Below are positions 10,489-18,871 of a DNA stretch of 40,547 nucleotides, piece after piece. The first letter of the stretch is position 1. The number at the start of each line of letters is the position of its first letter. This DNA is from Ornithinicoccus halotolerans (GTDB lineage: Bacteria > Actinomycetota > Actinomycetes > Actinomycetales > Dermatophilaceae), in NCBI RefSeq assembly GCF_009602535.1, contig NZ_WIQI01000017.1, forward strand, positions 1-40,547. Direction: 5' to 3'. The translations under genes were made by a program, and so were the position numbers. The notes below the pieces were generated by a model, which was given only the letters and a program-made list of their open reading frames with translations, ran no database searches and was not told the origin of the DNA.

Positions 10489-11191
10489 CGCCCTCGGTGA
10501 TGATGCGGCGCAGGCCGTCAGCCCGTGCCGCCAGGGTGCGGTAGTGCTCGGTGTCGGTGACTTCGGCCACCCGGCTGCTCAGCTGGCCCCGGTCGATCTC
10601 GATCCGCAGCTCCGCCAGCTGTCGGCGAAGGCCCTCCTCGCGGGCGCGGACCTGGGTGACCATGTCGCGGAAGACGCGGGCCAGGGTGCCCAGGCTGTCG
10701 TGCCGGGAGGCGACCGGATCCAGCCCGGAGGTGTCATAGGCGCCCTCCTGCAGCGCGACCGCGGCGGCGATCACCCGGTCGACCTGGCGAAGGTGGTCCA
10801 GCTCGACGTCCCGCAGCCGCTTCTGAGCCAGCGACGCCCGCAGCCGGGCGGCGAGCAGCGGAGCCTGCAGCGGCTTGGTCAGGTGGTCGGTGGCGCCCAG
10901 CCCGATCGAGTGGACCACGTCGTCCAGCTCGTCGGCGGCCGAGACGACGATGACCGGCAGGTGGGTCAGGCCAGGGTCGGCCTTCATCGCCTCGAGCACG
11001 CCGAACCCGTCGGTGCCCGGCATCAGCAGGTCGAGCAGCACGACGTCGTAGTGAGGGTCACGAGCCAGCCGCCCCAGTGCCTCAGTACCGTTCGCTGCCG
11101 GCTCCGGGTGGTGGCCGAGCGCCGCGACCGCCCGGCAGGCCACCGCCCGGTCGAGCGGGTTGTCGTCGACGACCAGGACACGCGCGCTCAC
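10475..11191 (-). CDS. Receiver protein with coiled-coil tail, no DNA-binding domain
   Basis: GTG 11191 overlaps the stop of the transporter gene (GTGA) and gives 238 residues. Residues 3-125 form a receiver (VLVVDDNPLDR, VVLLDLLMPGTDG with the phosphoacceptor Asp, VVSA, LTKPL). The rest is helical, with a strong coiled coil (REEGLRRQLAELRIEIDRG) followed by SSRVAEVTDTEHYRTLAARADGLRR. From memory, a similar LRIEID...VAE-T-T--Y tail occurs in proteins encoded near MinD-like ATPases in other bacteria; this is a recollection, not a search result. Without a helix-turn-helix, its output is probably a protein partner, such as the ATPase or transporter encoded just upstream. Confidence 0.88.
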
Positions 11192-13368
11192 CGCTGGCTC
11201 CCCGACGGAGCACCCGGCTCGACGTTGACGGTGAGCGGAGACCCGTCGACGAGTCGGATGCTCGTCGTGCCCTCGCGCAGCTCGACCGGTCGGCCCTGCA
11301 CCGACACGCGGGGGTCGGCAGGCCTTGAGACACCCCACGGGTCGACCTCGTGGGCCCACACCCGCAGGGCCGCCGTGCCGGCCGGGATGTCGCGCAGCTG
11401 CGCCACCCGCGTGCGCTCGGGCAGGTCGAGGACACCGTCCAGGGTGCGCTGGACCAGGCCGGAAGGCGTTGCCGCCTTCACCTCGGCGCGCCCCGGGCGG
11501 CCGGCGACGGTGAGCTGCACGGTGTCGAGGGCCAGCTCCTGGTCGCGTCGCAGCTCCAGGGTGGCGAGGGGGCGGAACGCGCCAGAGCGGAACACCACCA
11601 CGGTGAGGCCGAGGACGATGGTGACGGTCGCAGCCGCGAGCATCCGCTCGGCGGGCCCGGTCCAGATCACGGCGCCGTGGGCGGCCACCGCCGCGACGAA
11701 CAGCAGGTAGACGGCGGCCAGCACGGGAACCGCGGCTGCCCAGCCGAGGCCGGCTCGCGGGACGTAGTCACCGCGGCGCCGTGTCGCGGCCAGCAGCAGG
11801 ACCGGCACGACCCCGCCCACCACCGGGATCGCCACCGTGCCGACCAGGCCGAGCACTGCCGTGAAGTCGGCCCGTCCGGTGACGACCAGCAGCTCGACCA
11901 GGAGGAACACCATCAGCAGCGGCAACAGCGCGAGTGCCCGCCCGCCACGACCCCGCAGCAGCTCGCGGGCCTGCGCGTGCAGCCCCACCGAGGAGTGGAC
12001 CGCGGCCATCCCCATGGCGGTGACCACGAAGACGGACCCCAGCCCGAGCACCACCGGCCCGACGGCCTCGGCGAGTGGCGTCAGGGCCGTGCCCGTCTCA
12101 CGGTGCAGCCGGTCCCCGTCCACGGCGCCGGCCACTGCCACCGACCAGACGGCATACACCGCGATGACGACGAGCATGGCGACGGCCGTGCCGCGGACGA
12201 GGGACCGCCCGCTCGGGTCCCGGCGCAGGATGTCAGGGGCGCCGGCGGCGACCGCCGTGTGCCCGAAGTACGCCATCAGGACGACGCCGAAGATCAGTCC
12301 GAGGACCGAGCTGTCGAACCCGCTGTCCCACGGCAGCGGCCAGGTCGCGCTGGTGAGCCGACCGGGCCGGAGTGCGGTCAGCGCGGCGACGGTGAGCAGC
12401 GTGATGATGAGCAGATTGAGCGCCCCCACGAGGAGGGCGGAGGTGATGGTGGCACCCATCCGGCCCCGCCAGACGAACGCCACAGTGATCGTGAAGAGGA
12501 CGGCCACCCATACGGCGGGCGGCAGGCCGAGCGAACGCTGCAGCGTGTCCGCCAGGCCGATGTAGTACGCGGTGAGGCTGGCCACTGCGAAGGCCACGAG
12601 GGCGAGTGCGGTGACGCCCGACGCGAACCGACCGAGGTGCTGGCGCACGGCGCCGCCCAGGTACGCGCCGGTCCAGCGCACCGTGCCGGTGCGGGCTACC
12701 GACTCGGCGATCGCTGTCACGGTCAGGACGTTGACGAGCCCCAGCGCGACGAGCAGGACAAGCCCGGGGAGCGGGCCGACACCCGCCATGGCGATCGGCA
12801 GCGCGAGGATACCGGCGCCGACGGTCTGGGTAAGGGTCAGTGCGAACGCCGACCAGAACGGCGGGAGGTCCGTCAGCCGGTCGGCGAGCTGAGCGGTCCG
12901 CCAGCGGAGCCGCTCCCGCGAGGAGAGGTCCGTGGCCCACAGTGCGTCGGGCTCGGTGCCGAAGCGGCGGGCGTGCTCCGCCACGACGGACGGCTCGGCG
13001 AACCCGATGGCAGCCCGCAGCCGGGGCACGTCGCTCGCCCTGGCCCGGTATCTCGTGGCGAGCGCGTGCGCCAACCCGGCCCGGACTGACGGGGAGCGGG
13101 GCACCAAGCGCGCCCACGCAGGGGCGGAGCGCTCGAGGTGCTGAATCCGCGGCGGCTCGGGAAGGTGGTTCCCGGCCCGCAGTGCGGCGAGGTAGTCGCG
13201 CTCGGCGGTGGCCACCATGCCCTCGCAGACGGGAGGGGCCGCCACGTGCCGGTCGGCGAGTGCGAGCAGACCGGCTCGACTCTGGACGGCGTACAGAGCC
13301 GAGCTGACCCGGCGGCCGGTCAGGCCGCCGAGGACCTCTTCCGGTCGCAGCGGGTCGGTCGCAGTCAC
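11188..13368 (-). CDS. APC-fold (amino-acid permease-like) transporter with extra cytosolic ends
   Basis: 726 residues from GTG/ATG-type start 13368, overlapping the ATPase stop by four bases. Residues 1-165 are soluble, rich in Ala, Arg and Leu, and not recognised. The membrane part, about 168-610, has around 11-12 helices and begins FWSAFALTLTQTVGAGILALPIAMAG. The GAGILALP motif is the unwound first helix of amino-acid/auxin-type permeases in the APC superfamily. Residues 615-726 form a soluble beta-rich tail (TLELRRDQELALDTVQLTVAGRPGRAEV ... LRVWAHEVDPW). Plain permeases of this fold have about 400-450 residues, so both extensions are unusual and may couple transport to the kinases. The substrate cannot be told. 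Confidence 0.8.
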   Translation of the reverse strand: MTATDPLRPEEVLGGLTGRRVSSALYAVQSRAGLLALADRHVAAPPVCEGMVATAERDYLAALRAGNHLPEPPRIQHLERSAPAWARLVPRSPSVRAGLAHALATRYRARASDVPRLRAAIGFAEPSVVAEHARRFGTEPDALWATDLSSRERLRWRTAQLADRLTDLPPFWSAFALTLTQTVGAGILALPIAMAGVGPLPGLVLLVALGLVNVLTVTAIAESVARTGTVRWTGAYLGGAVRQHLGRFASGVTALALVAFAVASLTAYYIGLADTLQRSLGLPPAVWVAVLFTITVAFVWRGRMGATITSALLVGALNLLIITLLTVAALTALRPGRLTSATWPLPWDSGFDSSVLGLIFGVVLMAYFGHTAVAAGAPDILRRDPSGRSLVRGTAVAMLVVIAVYAVWSVAVAGAVDGDRLHRETGTALTPLAEAVGPVVLGLGSVFVVTAMGMAAVHSSVGLHAQARELLRGRGGRALALLPLLMVFLLVELLVVTGRADFTAVLGLVGTVAIPVVGGVVPVLLLAATRRRGDYVPRAGLGWAAAVPVLAAVYLLFVAAVAAHGAVIWTGPAERMLAAATVTIVLGLTVVVFRSGAFRPLATLELRRDQELALDTVQLTVAGRPGRAEVKAATPSGLVQRTLDGVLDLPERTRVAQLRDIPAGTAALRVWAHEVDPWGVSRPADPRVSVQGRPVELREGTTSIRLVDGSPLTVNVEPGAPSGSQR

Positions 13369-14123
13369 CGACCCACCCCCGACAGGAGCCAGTCGGTAGG
13401 TTCGGCCAGTGACCCGGTGAACTGGTGCTCGGGGTGTCGTAGGGCGAACACCGCACCGCTGGCCAGCGCCATCACGTCGTCGTCGTGACGGAGCACCCCC
13501 ACCACCGGTGAGCCGTACGCGGTCCGGACCCGGTCGCGCACCTGGTCGGCGTCAAGGATCGGGGGGACCTTGTTGACCACGAGTCCCTGGCGGCGCACGC
13601 CGAGGCCAGCGGCGACCTCCTGGAGCACGGCTGTGCCCTCGTAGTCCTGTCGGTCGGGCCGTAACACGGTGAGCACGGTGTCGCTGATCGCCAGGCTGAG
13701 CAGGGTCTCCTCGCCGAGCCCGGGGTGGGTGTCGATCAGCAGCAGGTGCAGGCCCAGGGCCGCGATGACGTCCCGAAGGCCACGCACGAGGAGTTGAGCG
13801 TCATACCCCTCGCGGAGGATGCGGGTGATCTCCCCGGCACGGACACTGGCCGGGATGAGGTACAGCCGGCCCGGCCCGTCGCCAGCGGTGACTCGCCGGG
13901 CGACGTCGGTGATGGCGCACTGCCCGAACAGGTAGTCGTTGAGGGCGGCGTCGACGTGCTCGCCGTCGAGGCCGAAGAGGACGTGGATGCCGGGGGAGGC
14001 GAGGTCGGTGTCGACGACGCCGACGGCATACCCGCGCCGGGCGAGGAGGACGGCAAGGTTCGCCGTCAGGTTGGACTTGCCGGTGCCGCCCCGGAAGGAG
14101 TGGACCGACACCACCTGGATCAT
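13365..14123 (-). CDS. MinD/ParA-like ATPase (RGGTGKS type)
   Basis: 252 residues, first gene of the operon. VVSVHSFRGGTGKSNLTANLAVLLARR carries the deviant Walker A of the MinD/ParA group, but the signature lysine at its start is Arg11 (RGGTGKS). VVDTDLASPGIHVLFGL is the switch I region. LLLIDTHPGLGEETL takes the place of the usual DxPPG. VVNKVPP and a C-terminal segment complete the fold. Canonical ParA and MinD proteins use ATP-driven dimerisation to position cargo on DNA or membrane. Here there is no ParB or MinE partner, and the operon mates are signalling proteins and a transporter. Positioning or gating of the membrane proteins is conceivable (inference). Confidence 0.88.
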   Translation of the reverse strand: MIQVVSVHSFRGGTGKSNLTANLAVLLARRGYAVGVVDTDLASPGIHVLFGLDGEHVDAALNDYLFGQCAITDVARRVTAGDGPGRLYLIPASVRAGEITRILREGYDAQLLVRGLRDVIAALGLHLLLIDTHPGLGEETLLSLAISDTVLTVLRPDRQDYEGTAVLQEVAAGLGVRRQGLVVNKVPPILDADQVRDRVRTAYGSPVVGVLRHDDDVMALASGAVFALRHPEHQFTGSLAEPTDWLLSGVGR

Positions 14124-14772
14124 CGGACCCGCGAGCGAGCCGCCGCGCAGCCAACGGCAGGGTGACAGCGAAGACAGCGCAACGGCGCCCGGCAGCCGCT
14201 GCTCGTCCCCGTGGCGAACACACGAGTGCGGGGTTCCCTGTGCCCGGTCCTCATGATGGGTGGCCCTCTCCGAAACTGACCGTAGCAGCGTGTGAGCGGT
14301 CAGGAACAGACGTGGCAGGCCGAGATGGGCGCCACAACCGCCGCATATGTCTAGGCAACGGCGACGGCCGTAGAGACCGCGGGTGAATCTTCGCCTCAGG
14401 TCTCGGCGGGACGTCGTGAATGCCCTGGCCTCGGTCTGCGCTCAGGCGCGTTCAGGTCACCCCGCTTGGCTGCCCGCAGCGCGAGGTGGTTGCCCGTCAC
14501 GCCCGTGTTGTCTTTCGCGGTGGTGACCGATGAAGAGCGAGGAATCCGCACCGCGCTCCTCCCGCAGGACATCGATGCCGCCGAAGCAGGCGTGAACGAC
14601 TGCAACGACGACCTCGCGGACTTCGCCGCGTCCTCAGTCAGCAGTCGATGAGTGGAGTCGTTGTGAGCGCTCCCGAAGTTACCGGCGGGATGAGTCGACG
14701 ACTGCGGGGCCGCGGTGCATCGTGGGGCACGACAGGGCCGTGCGCACCATATCGAGCACCCGAGGAGACAGT
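14124..14772. other. 650-bp intergenic region between divergent operons
   Basis: Separates the leftward six-gene signalling operon from the rightward amidohydrolase operon, so promoters for both should lie here. Short open frames on both strands (for example 14396-14605 minus and 14466-14651 plus) have no recognisable domain, no good ribosome site and unconvincing composition. I see no RNA gene, insertion-sequence end or clear sigma-70 promoter. Decayed coding sequence is possible around 14.40-14.65 kb. Confidence 0.4.
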
Positions 14773-15651
14773 GTGACCATCATCGACGCCCGCGTCCGGT
14801 TGCCCCAGGACCAGCGACCTCGCGGGAGTTATGAGGCGCCGAAGCGGCAGACCGAGCAGTACGACAAGGTTCTGGACCTCACCGAGAAGATGAACTCGGG
14901 CACACTTCGCGGTCTCCTCGCAGCCCTGGACGACCAGGGGATCGGGCGCGCGGTGATGCATGCGGAGTCCGAGGGCGGCGAAGACGCGGACGTCCTGAAC
15001 CAGGCACTGGCCGCGGTGGTCGGGCGTCATCCTGACCGGTTCATCGGCATCGGGTGTGTGGATGTCGGCACGCCGTATCCGACAGAGATGGCACGGCAGG
15101 TCGTCCGTGCCGCAGAGCTCGGGCACGTGGGGGTCTCCTTCCAGCCGGCCTTCTTCGGCCTGGACATCGACGACCGACGGCTCTACCCGCTGTACGCGCG
15201 GGCGGAGGAGATGGGGCTGGTCGTCGCCGTGCACACCGGCATCACCTATAGCCGGATGCACCCGTTGCGCCACGAGAAGCCGGAGCTCCTCGACCAGGTG
15301 GCCTGCGACTTCCCTGACCTGAAGCTGATCGCGTGTCACGCGGGCTGGCCGTGGGCCACCGAGTACGCCGCTGTAGCCAGGCGTCATCCCACCGTCTACC
15401 TCGAGTTCGGCGCGCTGGCCCCGAAGTACGTCGCCAGGGCGGGCACCGGCTGGGACGCCATGTTCGCCATGATGCCCACCCTGCTGCGCGAGCAGGTCCT
15501 CTACGGCAGTGACTGGCCGATGATGGAGCCTGCCCGGGCGATCGCCGAGTGGCGGGCCTCGGGCCTGCCTGCCGACGCGCTGGAGGCCCTCTTCTGCAGC
15601 AACGCCCAGCGCCTCTTCGGCCCGGCCCTCGAGGCCTCGCAGGACGGGTGA
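14773..15651 (+). CDS. Amidohydrolase-2 family metal-dependent hydrolase
   Basis: 292 residues from GTG 14773, which follows GAGGAG by five bases; an earlier in-frame ATG at 14722 lacks a ribosome site. It is a TIM-barrel amidohydrolase of the Amidohydro_2 type. Landmarks are IIDARVRLP at the start (the usual HxH pair is not evident: D-A-R-V-R), GIGCVDVG, VAVHTGITYS with a metal-site His, LIACHAGWPWATEYAAVARRHPTVYLEFG with the second His, and LYGSDWPMMEP with the catalytic Asp near the C-terminus. Family members include decarboxylases, lactonases and lactone isomerases. Missing N-terminal metal ligands would favour a metal-poor, lactonase-like mechanism. It is cotranscribed with the CoA ligase. 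Confidence 0.82.
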   Translation: MTIIDARVRLPQDQRPRGSYEAPKRQTEQYDKVLDLTEKMNSGTLRGLLAALDDQGIGRAVMHAESEGGEDADVLNQALAAVVGRHPDRFIGIGCVDVGTPYPTEMARQVVRAAELGHVGVSFQPAFFGLDIDDRRLYPLYARAEEMGLVVAVHTGITYSRMHPLRHEKPELLDQVACDFPDLKLIACHAGWPWATEYAAVARRHPTVYLEFGALAPKYVARAGTGWDAMFAMMPTLLREQVLYGSDWPMMEPARAIAEWRASGLPADALEALFCSNAQRLFGPALEASQDG

Positions 15652-15652
15652 G

Positions 15653-17191
15653 ATGACGCTCGCGTCCTGCCTCCAGGCGGCCGCCGCCGAAAGTCCGCAG
15701 CGGGTCTTCGTCCGGACCGAGCGCGAGGCCATGACCTATGCCGAGTGCTGGCAGCGAGCGGTCGGCTATGCCCGACGGCTGCGCCAGCGGGGGATTGGCC
15801 GTGGGGACACGGTGGCACTGATGATGACCAACAGCGCAGAGCAGGTCGCGTTGTGGATGGGAATCAGCGTGACCGGTGCCGTTCACGCCCCGCTGAACAC
15901 AAGTCTGGTCGGCGACCACCTCGCCCACGCCCTCACGGTCGCCCGCCCACGCGTGGTCGTCGTCGATGACCGGTTTCTCCTCACCGCGGCGGAGGCGCTC
16001 GAAAGGGCCGGCTTCGCGACCTCGCTGGTCCCTGGGGCGGAGATGGCGGCCGAGATCGACGCACAACCCGGGAGCGCGACGATGCCGACTGCCTCCGTGC
16101 TCACCTCGGTGGCGGAGATGGCGACCGGCACGTTGCTGTTCACCTCGGGAACCACCGGTCCCAGCAAGGCCTGTGAGCTGTCCCATCGCTACCTGCGGCG
16201 GCAGGGTGAGCTGCACGCGAAGTACCTGAGGATCACGGCAGACGATGTCCTGTACTGCCCGTTCCCGCTCTTCCACATCGACGCGGCGACCCTGACCGTC
16301 TCGGCTGCGCTGTCCCGGCGTGCTACCGCAGCCCTGAGCACCCGTTTCAGCGCCTCCCGGTTCTGGGACGAGGTGCGCGCCTTCGACGCCACCGTGTTCA
16401 ACTTCATGGGCGCCACACTCAGCATCCTGTGGAAGCAGCCACCGACCGAGCGAGACCGGGACCACCGGGTACGGCTGGCTTGGGGGGTCCCCCTGCCGGA
16501 GTGGGCTCCGGAATTCCAGGAGCGCTTCGGTATACCGCTGCGGCAGGTCTACGGGCTGACCGATGGCGGTGTCCCGGTCTACGAGCCGGTCGCGGGACCG
16601 CGACGACCCGGTGCCGCCGGGCGCGTGATCGAGGAGTTCGAGGTCCGCATCGACGTGACCCGCAACCGTCCAGGGGACCCGGCAGGAGTGGGAGAGATTC
16701 TGGTCCGTGGGCGTGAGCCCGGCCTGGTGATGAACGGCTACTTCGGCATGCCGGAGGCGACGCAGGGGACGGTCGAGGACGGCTGGGTGCGCACCGGGGA
16801 CGTCGGGGAGCTAGACCAGGACGGCTACCTCACCTTCCGGGGCCGGCTCAGCGACTCCATCCGCCGACGCGGCGAGAACATCTCCGCCTTCGAGGTCGAG
16901 CAGCTCGTGGAGTCCCACCCCGGGGTGCTGGAGGCAGCTGCGGTAGGCGTTCCCAGTGAGCTCACCGAGGAGGAGGTGATGGTGTTCGTCGTCCGCAGAC
17001 CGGGGGCCCAGGTGAACGCCGAGGAACTGCACCGGCACAGCCTTGCCCACGGCCCGGCCTCCATGGCGCCTCGCTACATCGACTTCGTCGACGCCTTGCC
17101 CAAGACCCCGACCGAAAAGGTCGAGAAGTTCCGGCTCCAGGAACGGGGAACCCACCGCCGAAGCCGCGCCTGGGATGCTGAGCGAGCCTGA
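15653..17191 (+). CDS. AMP-forming acyl-CoA ligase (CaiC-like)
   Basis: 512 residues, starting one base after the amidohydrolase stop. It has the ANL-superfamily motifs in order: the P-loop LLFTSGTTGPSKACELSHR, the substrate region CPFPLFHIDAATL, QVYGLTDGG in place of the usual YG-TE, GEILVRGREPGLVMNGYFGMPEAT, the hinge WVRTGDVGELDQDGYLTFRGR, RGENISAFEVE, and the catalytic lysine segment LPKTPTEKVEK. The chain is of normal length. It activates a carboxylic acid with ATP and CoA. Resemblance is to crotonobetaine/carnitine- and medium-chain-type ligases, but the acid is unknown. With the hydrolase it may open a lactone or ring and then activate the product (inference). Confidence 0.88.
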   Translation: MTLASCLQAAAAESPQRVFVRTEREAMTYAECWQRAVGYARRLRQRGIGRGDTVALMMTNSAEQVALWMGISVTGAVHAPLNTSLVGDHLAHALTVARPRVVVVDDRFLLTAAEALERAGFATSLVPGAEMAAEIDAQPGSATMPTASVLTSVAEMATGTLLFTSGTTGPSKACELSHRYLRRQGELHAKYLRITADDVLYCPFPLFHIDAATLTVSAALSRRATAALSTRFSASRFWDEVRAFDATVFNFMGATLSILWKQPPTERDRDHRVRLAWGVPLPEWAPEFQERFGIPLRQVYGLTDGGVPVYEPVAGPRRPGAAGRVIEEFEVRIDVTRNRPGDPAGVGEILVRGREPGLVMNGYFGMPEATQGTVEDGWVRTGDVGELDQDGYLTFRGRLSDSIRRRGENISAFEVEQLVESHPGVLEAAAVGVPSELTEEEVMVFVVRRPGAQVNAEELHRHSLAHGPASMAPRYIDFVDALPKTPTEKVEKFRLQERGTHRRSRAWDAERA

Positions 17192-17213
17192 CCCAGCACC
17201 GCTGACCCCCGAG

Positions 17214-17232
17214 AGCCGTGGTACGCGCGGCT
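17214..17232. terminator. Possible shared terminator hairpin
   Basis: AGCCGTG and CGCGGCT pair (one G-T wobble) around a five-base loop, in the 54-bp gap between convergent genes. There is no U-tract, so it is only a candidate. Confidence 0.35.
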
Positions 17233-17245
17233 GGAGCCGGCGCGG

Positions 17246-18385
17246 TTAGCTCCTGGTCAGGAGCGCGGGGTTGTCCGCTAGCGCAGCCAGGGCGTCGCTG
17301 TCGAGCTCGATGCCCAGCCCGGGCGCGTCCGGTATCTCCAGGGTTCCCTCGTCGTCGAGGTGCCACCGGTCGCCGGCGAGGTCATCGACATAGGGCGAGC
17401 CAGTGACGTACTCCACCCGGTCCGTGTCGGGCAACGCGGCGGCGAGCTGCAGGTCCGCAGCCAGCCCGACGGCGGTGTTCCAGCCGTGCGGGATCAGCCG
17501 TATCCCTCGGTCATGGGCCTGCCATGCGATCTTGTGGATCTCGGAGATGCCTCCGCACTTCGTGACGTCCGGCTGGATGACGTCCACGGCACCGTGACTG
17601 ATCCACGGGCCGAAGGACTGCCGCCGGGTCAGGACCTCGCCGCCGCTGATGGGCACGGCCGAGTGCTGACGCAGCAGGACGTAGTCCTCGATGCAGTCGG
17701 GCCGCAGGGGTTCTTCGAACCAGGCGACGTCGTACTCGGCCAGCATCCGAGCCGTGGACAGTGCCCACTTGTAGCCGTGGGGCCAGTGGCTGTCGCTGGC
17801 TCCTGCGTCGACCATCAGCTCGCACTCGGCACCGACCGTCTCGCGGGCCGCGGCGACGATAGCCCGGTCGAGTCCTGCAGAGCGCCGACCGAAGGGCCCC
17901 CAACCGATCTTGAAGGAGCGGAAGCCCTTGGCCAGCAGCTCTCGGAGCTGGTCGCACATCGGCTCGGGCTCGTCCATCAGCAGTGAGGCGTAGGGGCGTA
18001 CCCGTTCCCGGCGTCGGCCGCCCAGCAGGCAGGACACCGGTAGCCCAGCGATCTTGCCCATCAGGTCCCACAGCGCTTGGTCGACTCCGGAGATGGTGTG
18101 CGTGATGGCTCCGCCCCGCCCCATCCAGAAGGTCGCGCGATGCAGGTCCTCGCAGACACGCTCCGGTTGCACGGCGCTGGCGCCGAGGAGGAGCGGCCTG
18201 AGGACTTCCAGTGATCCGCGCACGAGCGCCGAGCTGGTGAACACACTCCCGAGTCCCACCTGGCCCTCGTCGGTGTGCACCGCTATCAGCGTGTGGACGT
18301 CGTCCTCGGGGTTGAGCTCGTTCTCCCAGCCACCGGGCGGGGTGGCACCGCTGAGCCCAGCGGCGGAGACTCCGGTGATCTTCAT
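17246..18385 (-). CDS. Enolase-superfamily acid-sugar dehydratase (mandelate racemase/MLE type)
   Basis: 379 residues from ATG 18385, after AAGGAAGG. Capping-domain residues come first, then the barrel with the superfamily set: Lys159 in FRSFKIGW, metal ligands Asp193 (MVDAGA), Glu224 or Glu225 (WFEEPL) and Glu250 (ISGGE), Asp273 in DVIQPDVTKCGG, and His300 in LIPHGWNTAVG. The His-Asp dyad places it in the mandelate racemase subgroup, whose members mostly dehydrate acid sugars such as gluconate, galactonate, rhamnonate or galactarate. Substrate choice cannot be read from these residues. It is divergent from decayed phosphotriesterase and hydroxyacid dehydrogenase genes, so it may be the surviving part of a larger sugar-acid pathway. 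Confidence 0.86.
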   Translation of the reverse strand: MKITGVSAAGLSGATPPGGWENELNPEDDVHTLIAVHTDEGQVGLGSVFTSSALVRGSLEVLRPLLLGASAVQPERVCEDLHRATFWMGRGGAITHTISGVDQALWDLMGKIAGLPVSCLLGGRRRERVRPYASLLMDEPEPMCDQLRELLAKGFRSFKIGWGPFGRRSAGLDRAIVAAARETVGAECELMVDAGASDSHWPHGYKWALSTARMLAEYDVAWFEEPLRPDCIEDYVLLRQHSAVPISGGEVLTRRQSFGPWISHGAVDVIQPDVTKCGGISEIHKIAWQAHDRGIRLIPHGWNTAVGLAADLQLAAALPDTDRVEYVTGSPYVDDLAGDRWHLDDEGTLEIPDAPGLGIELDSDALAALADNPALLTRS

Positions 18386-18482
18386 AGCACCTTCCTTGCA
18401 ACGAATGTAGGGGAATCGGCAGGCGATCTCCACGGCGTTGGGCCGCCACGGAGCCAGGACAGGATCCGCACCACCCGCGCCA

Positions 18483-18518
18483 GATCGTTAATGATCTGCA
18501 TCGCCATGTCAATTGGCA
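18483..18518 (-). promoter_or_regulatory. Promoter of the dehydratase gene with two overlapping palindromes
   Basis: On the minus strand TTGACA (18507-18512) is a consensus -35, with a weaker -10 (TAACGA, 18485-18490) 16 bases on. TGTCAATTGGCA (18507-18518, symmetric as TGNCAATTGNCA) covers the -35. GATCGTTAATGATC (18483-18496, nearly symmetric) covers the -10. Such paired dyads fit control by a dimeric repressor, and the FCD-type GntR protein at 19880 is the obvious candidate. Confidence 0.5.
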
Positions 18519-18646
18519 AGGAGTATGGAGAACGTTTGTTGCTCGTGGCACCCCCGACGACGCCCCGAAATCGGCGTAGCCGGTCGCCACGCGCGGGGCT
18601 TGAGCGCGGCTGGTGGCCTTGTCGGGACCGGAGTGAGCCACATTCT

Positions 18647-18674
18647 TGACAATTGATAATCTCCTCGTAGGAGA
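18647..18674. promoter_or_regulatory. Second CAATTG dyad and adjacent inverted repeat
   Basis: TGACAATTGATA (18647-18658) shares the TGNCAATTG core with the site at 18507. It is followed at once by a perfect inverted repeat, TCTCCT-CGT-AGGAGA (18660-18674). It is probably a second binding site for the same regulator, upstream of the decayed genes on the plus strand. Confidence 0.35.
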
Positions 18675-18745
18675 CGTGCAGTCCGCTTCGTGGCCCTTCG
18701 AGCGCTCATCGGCGTCTTCGGAGGAAGGCACCAGGGCCTCCTGGC

Positions 18746-18769
18746 GATGGACATCCTGATGGACATCCT
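18746..18769 (+). repeat. Two tandem copies of a 12-bp unit
   Basis: GATGGACATCCT occurs twice head to tail with no mismatch. It lies in non-functional sequence, in a frame that reads ...MDILMDILTAFFRYFRLLLGVPVAFAI, and may be a slippage duplication in a decaying gene. Confidence 0.7.
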
Positions 18770-18871
18770 GACCGCCTTCTTCCGATATTTTCGCCTCCTG
18801 CTGGGCGTTCCGGTGGCCTTCGCCATCCTGGTACCGATCCGGGCCTCCTTCATGCTGGGCCCGGGTCAGGG

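Noticed and set aside
14396-14651. Two short frames in the 14.1-14.8 kb gap
   Set aside because: No ribosome site, no recognisable motif and low-confidence composition; reported only as intergenic.
14638-15732. Open frame of 364 codons antisense to the amidohydrolase
   Set aside because: The plus strand has an enzyme with recognisable motifs; the antisense product has none.
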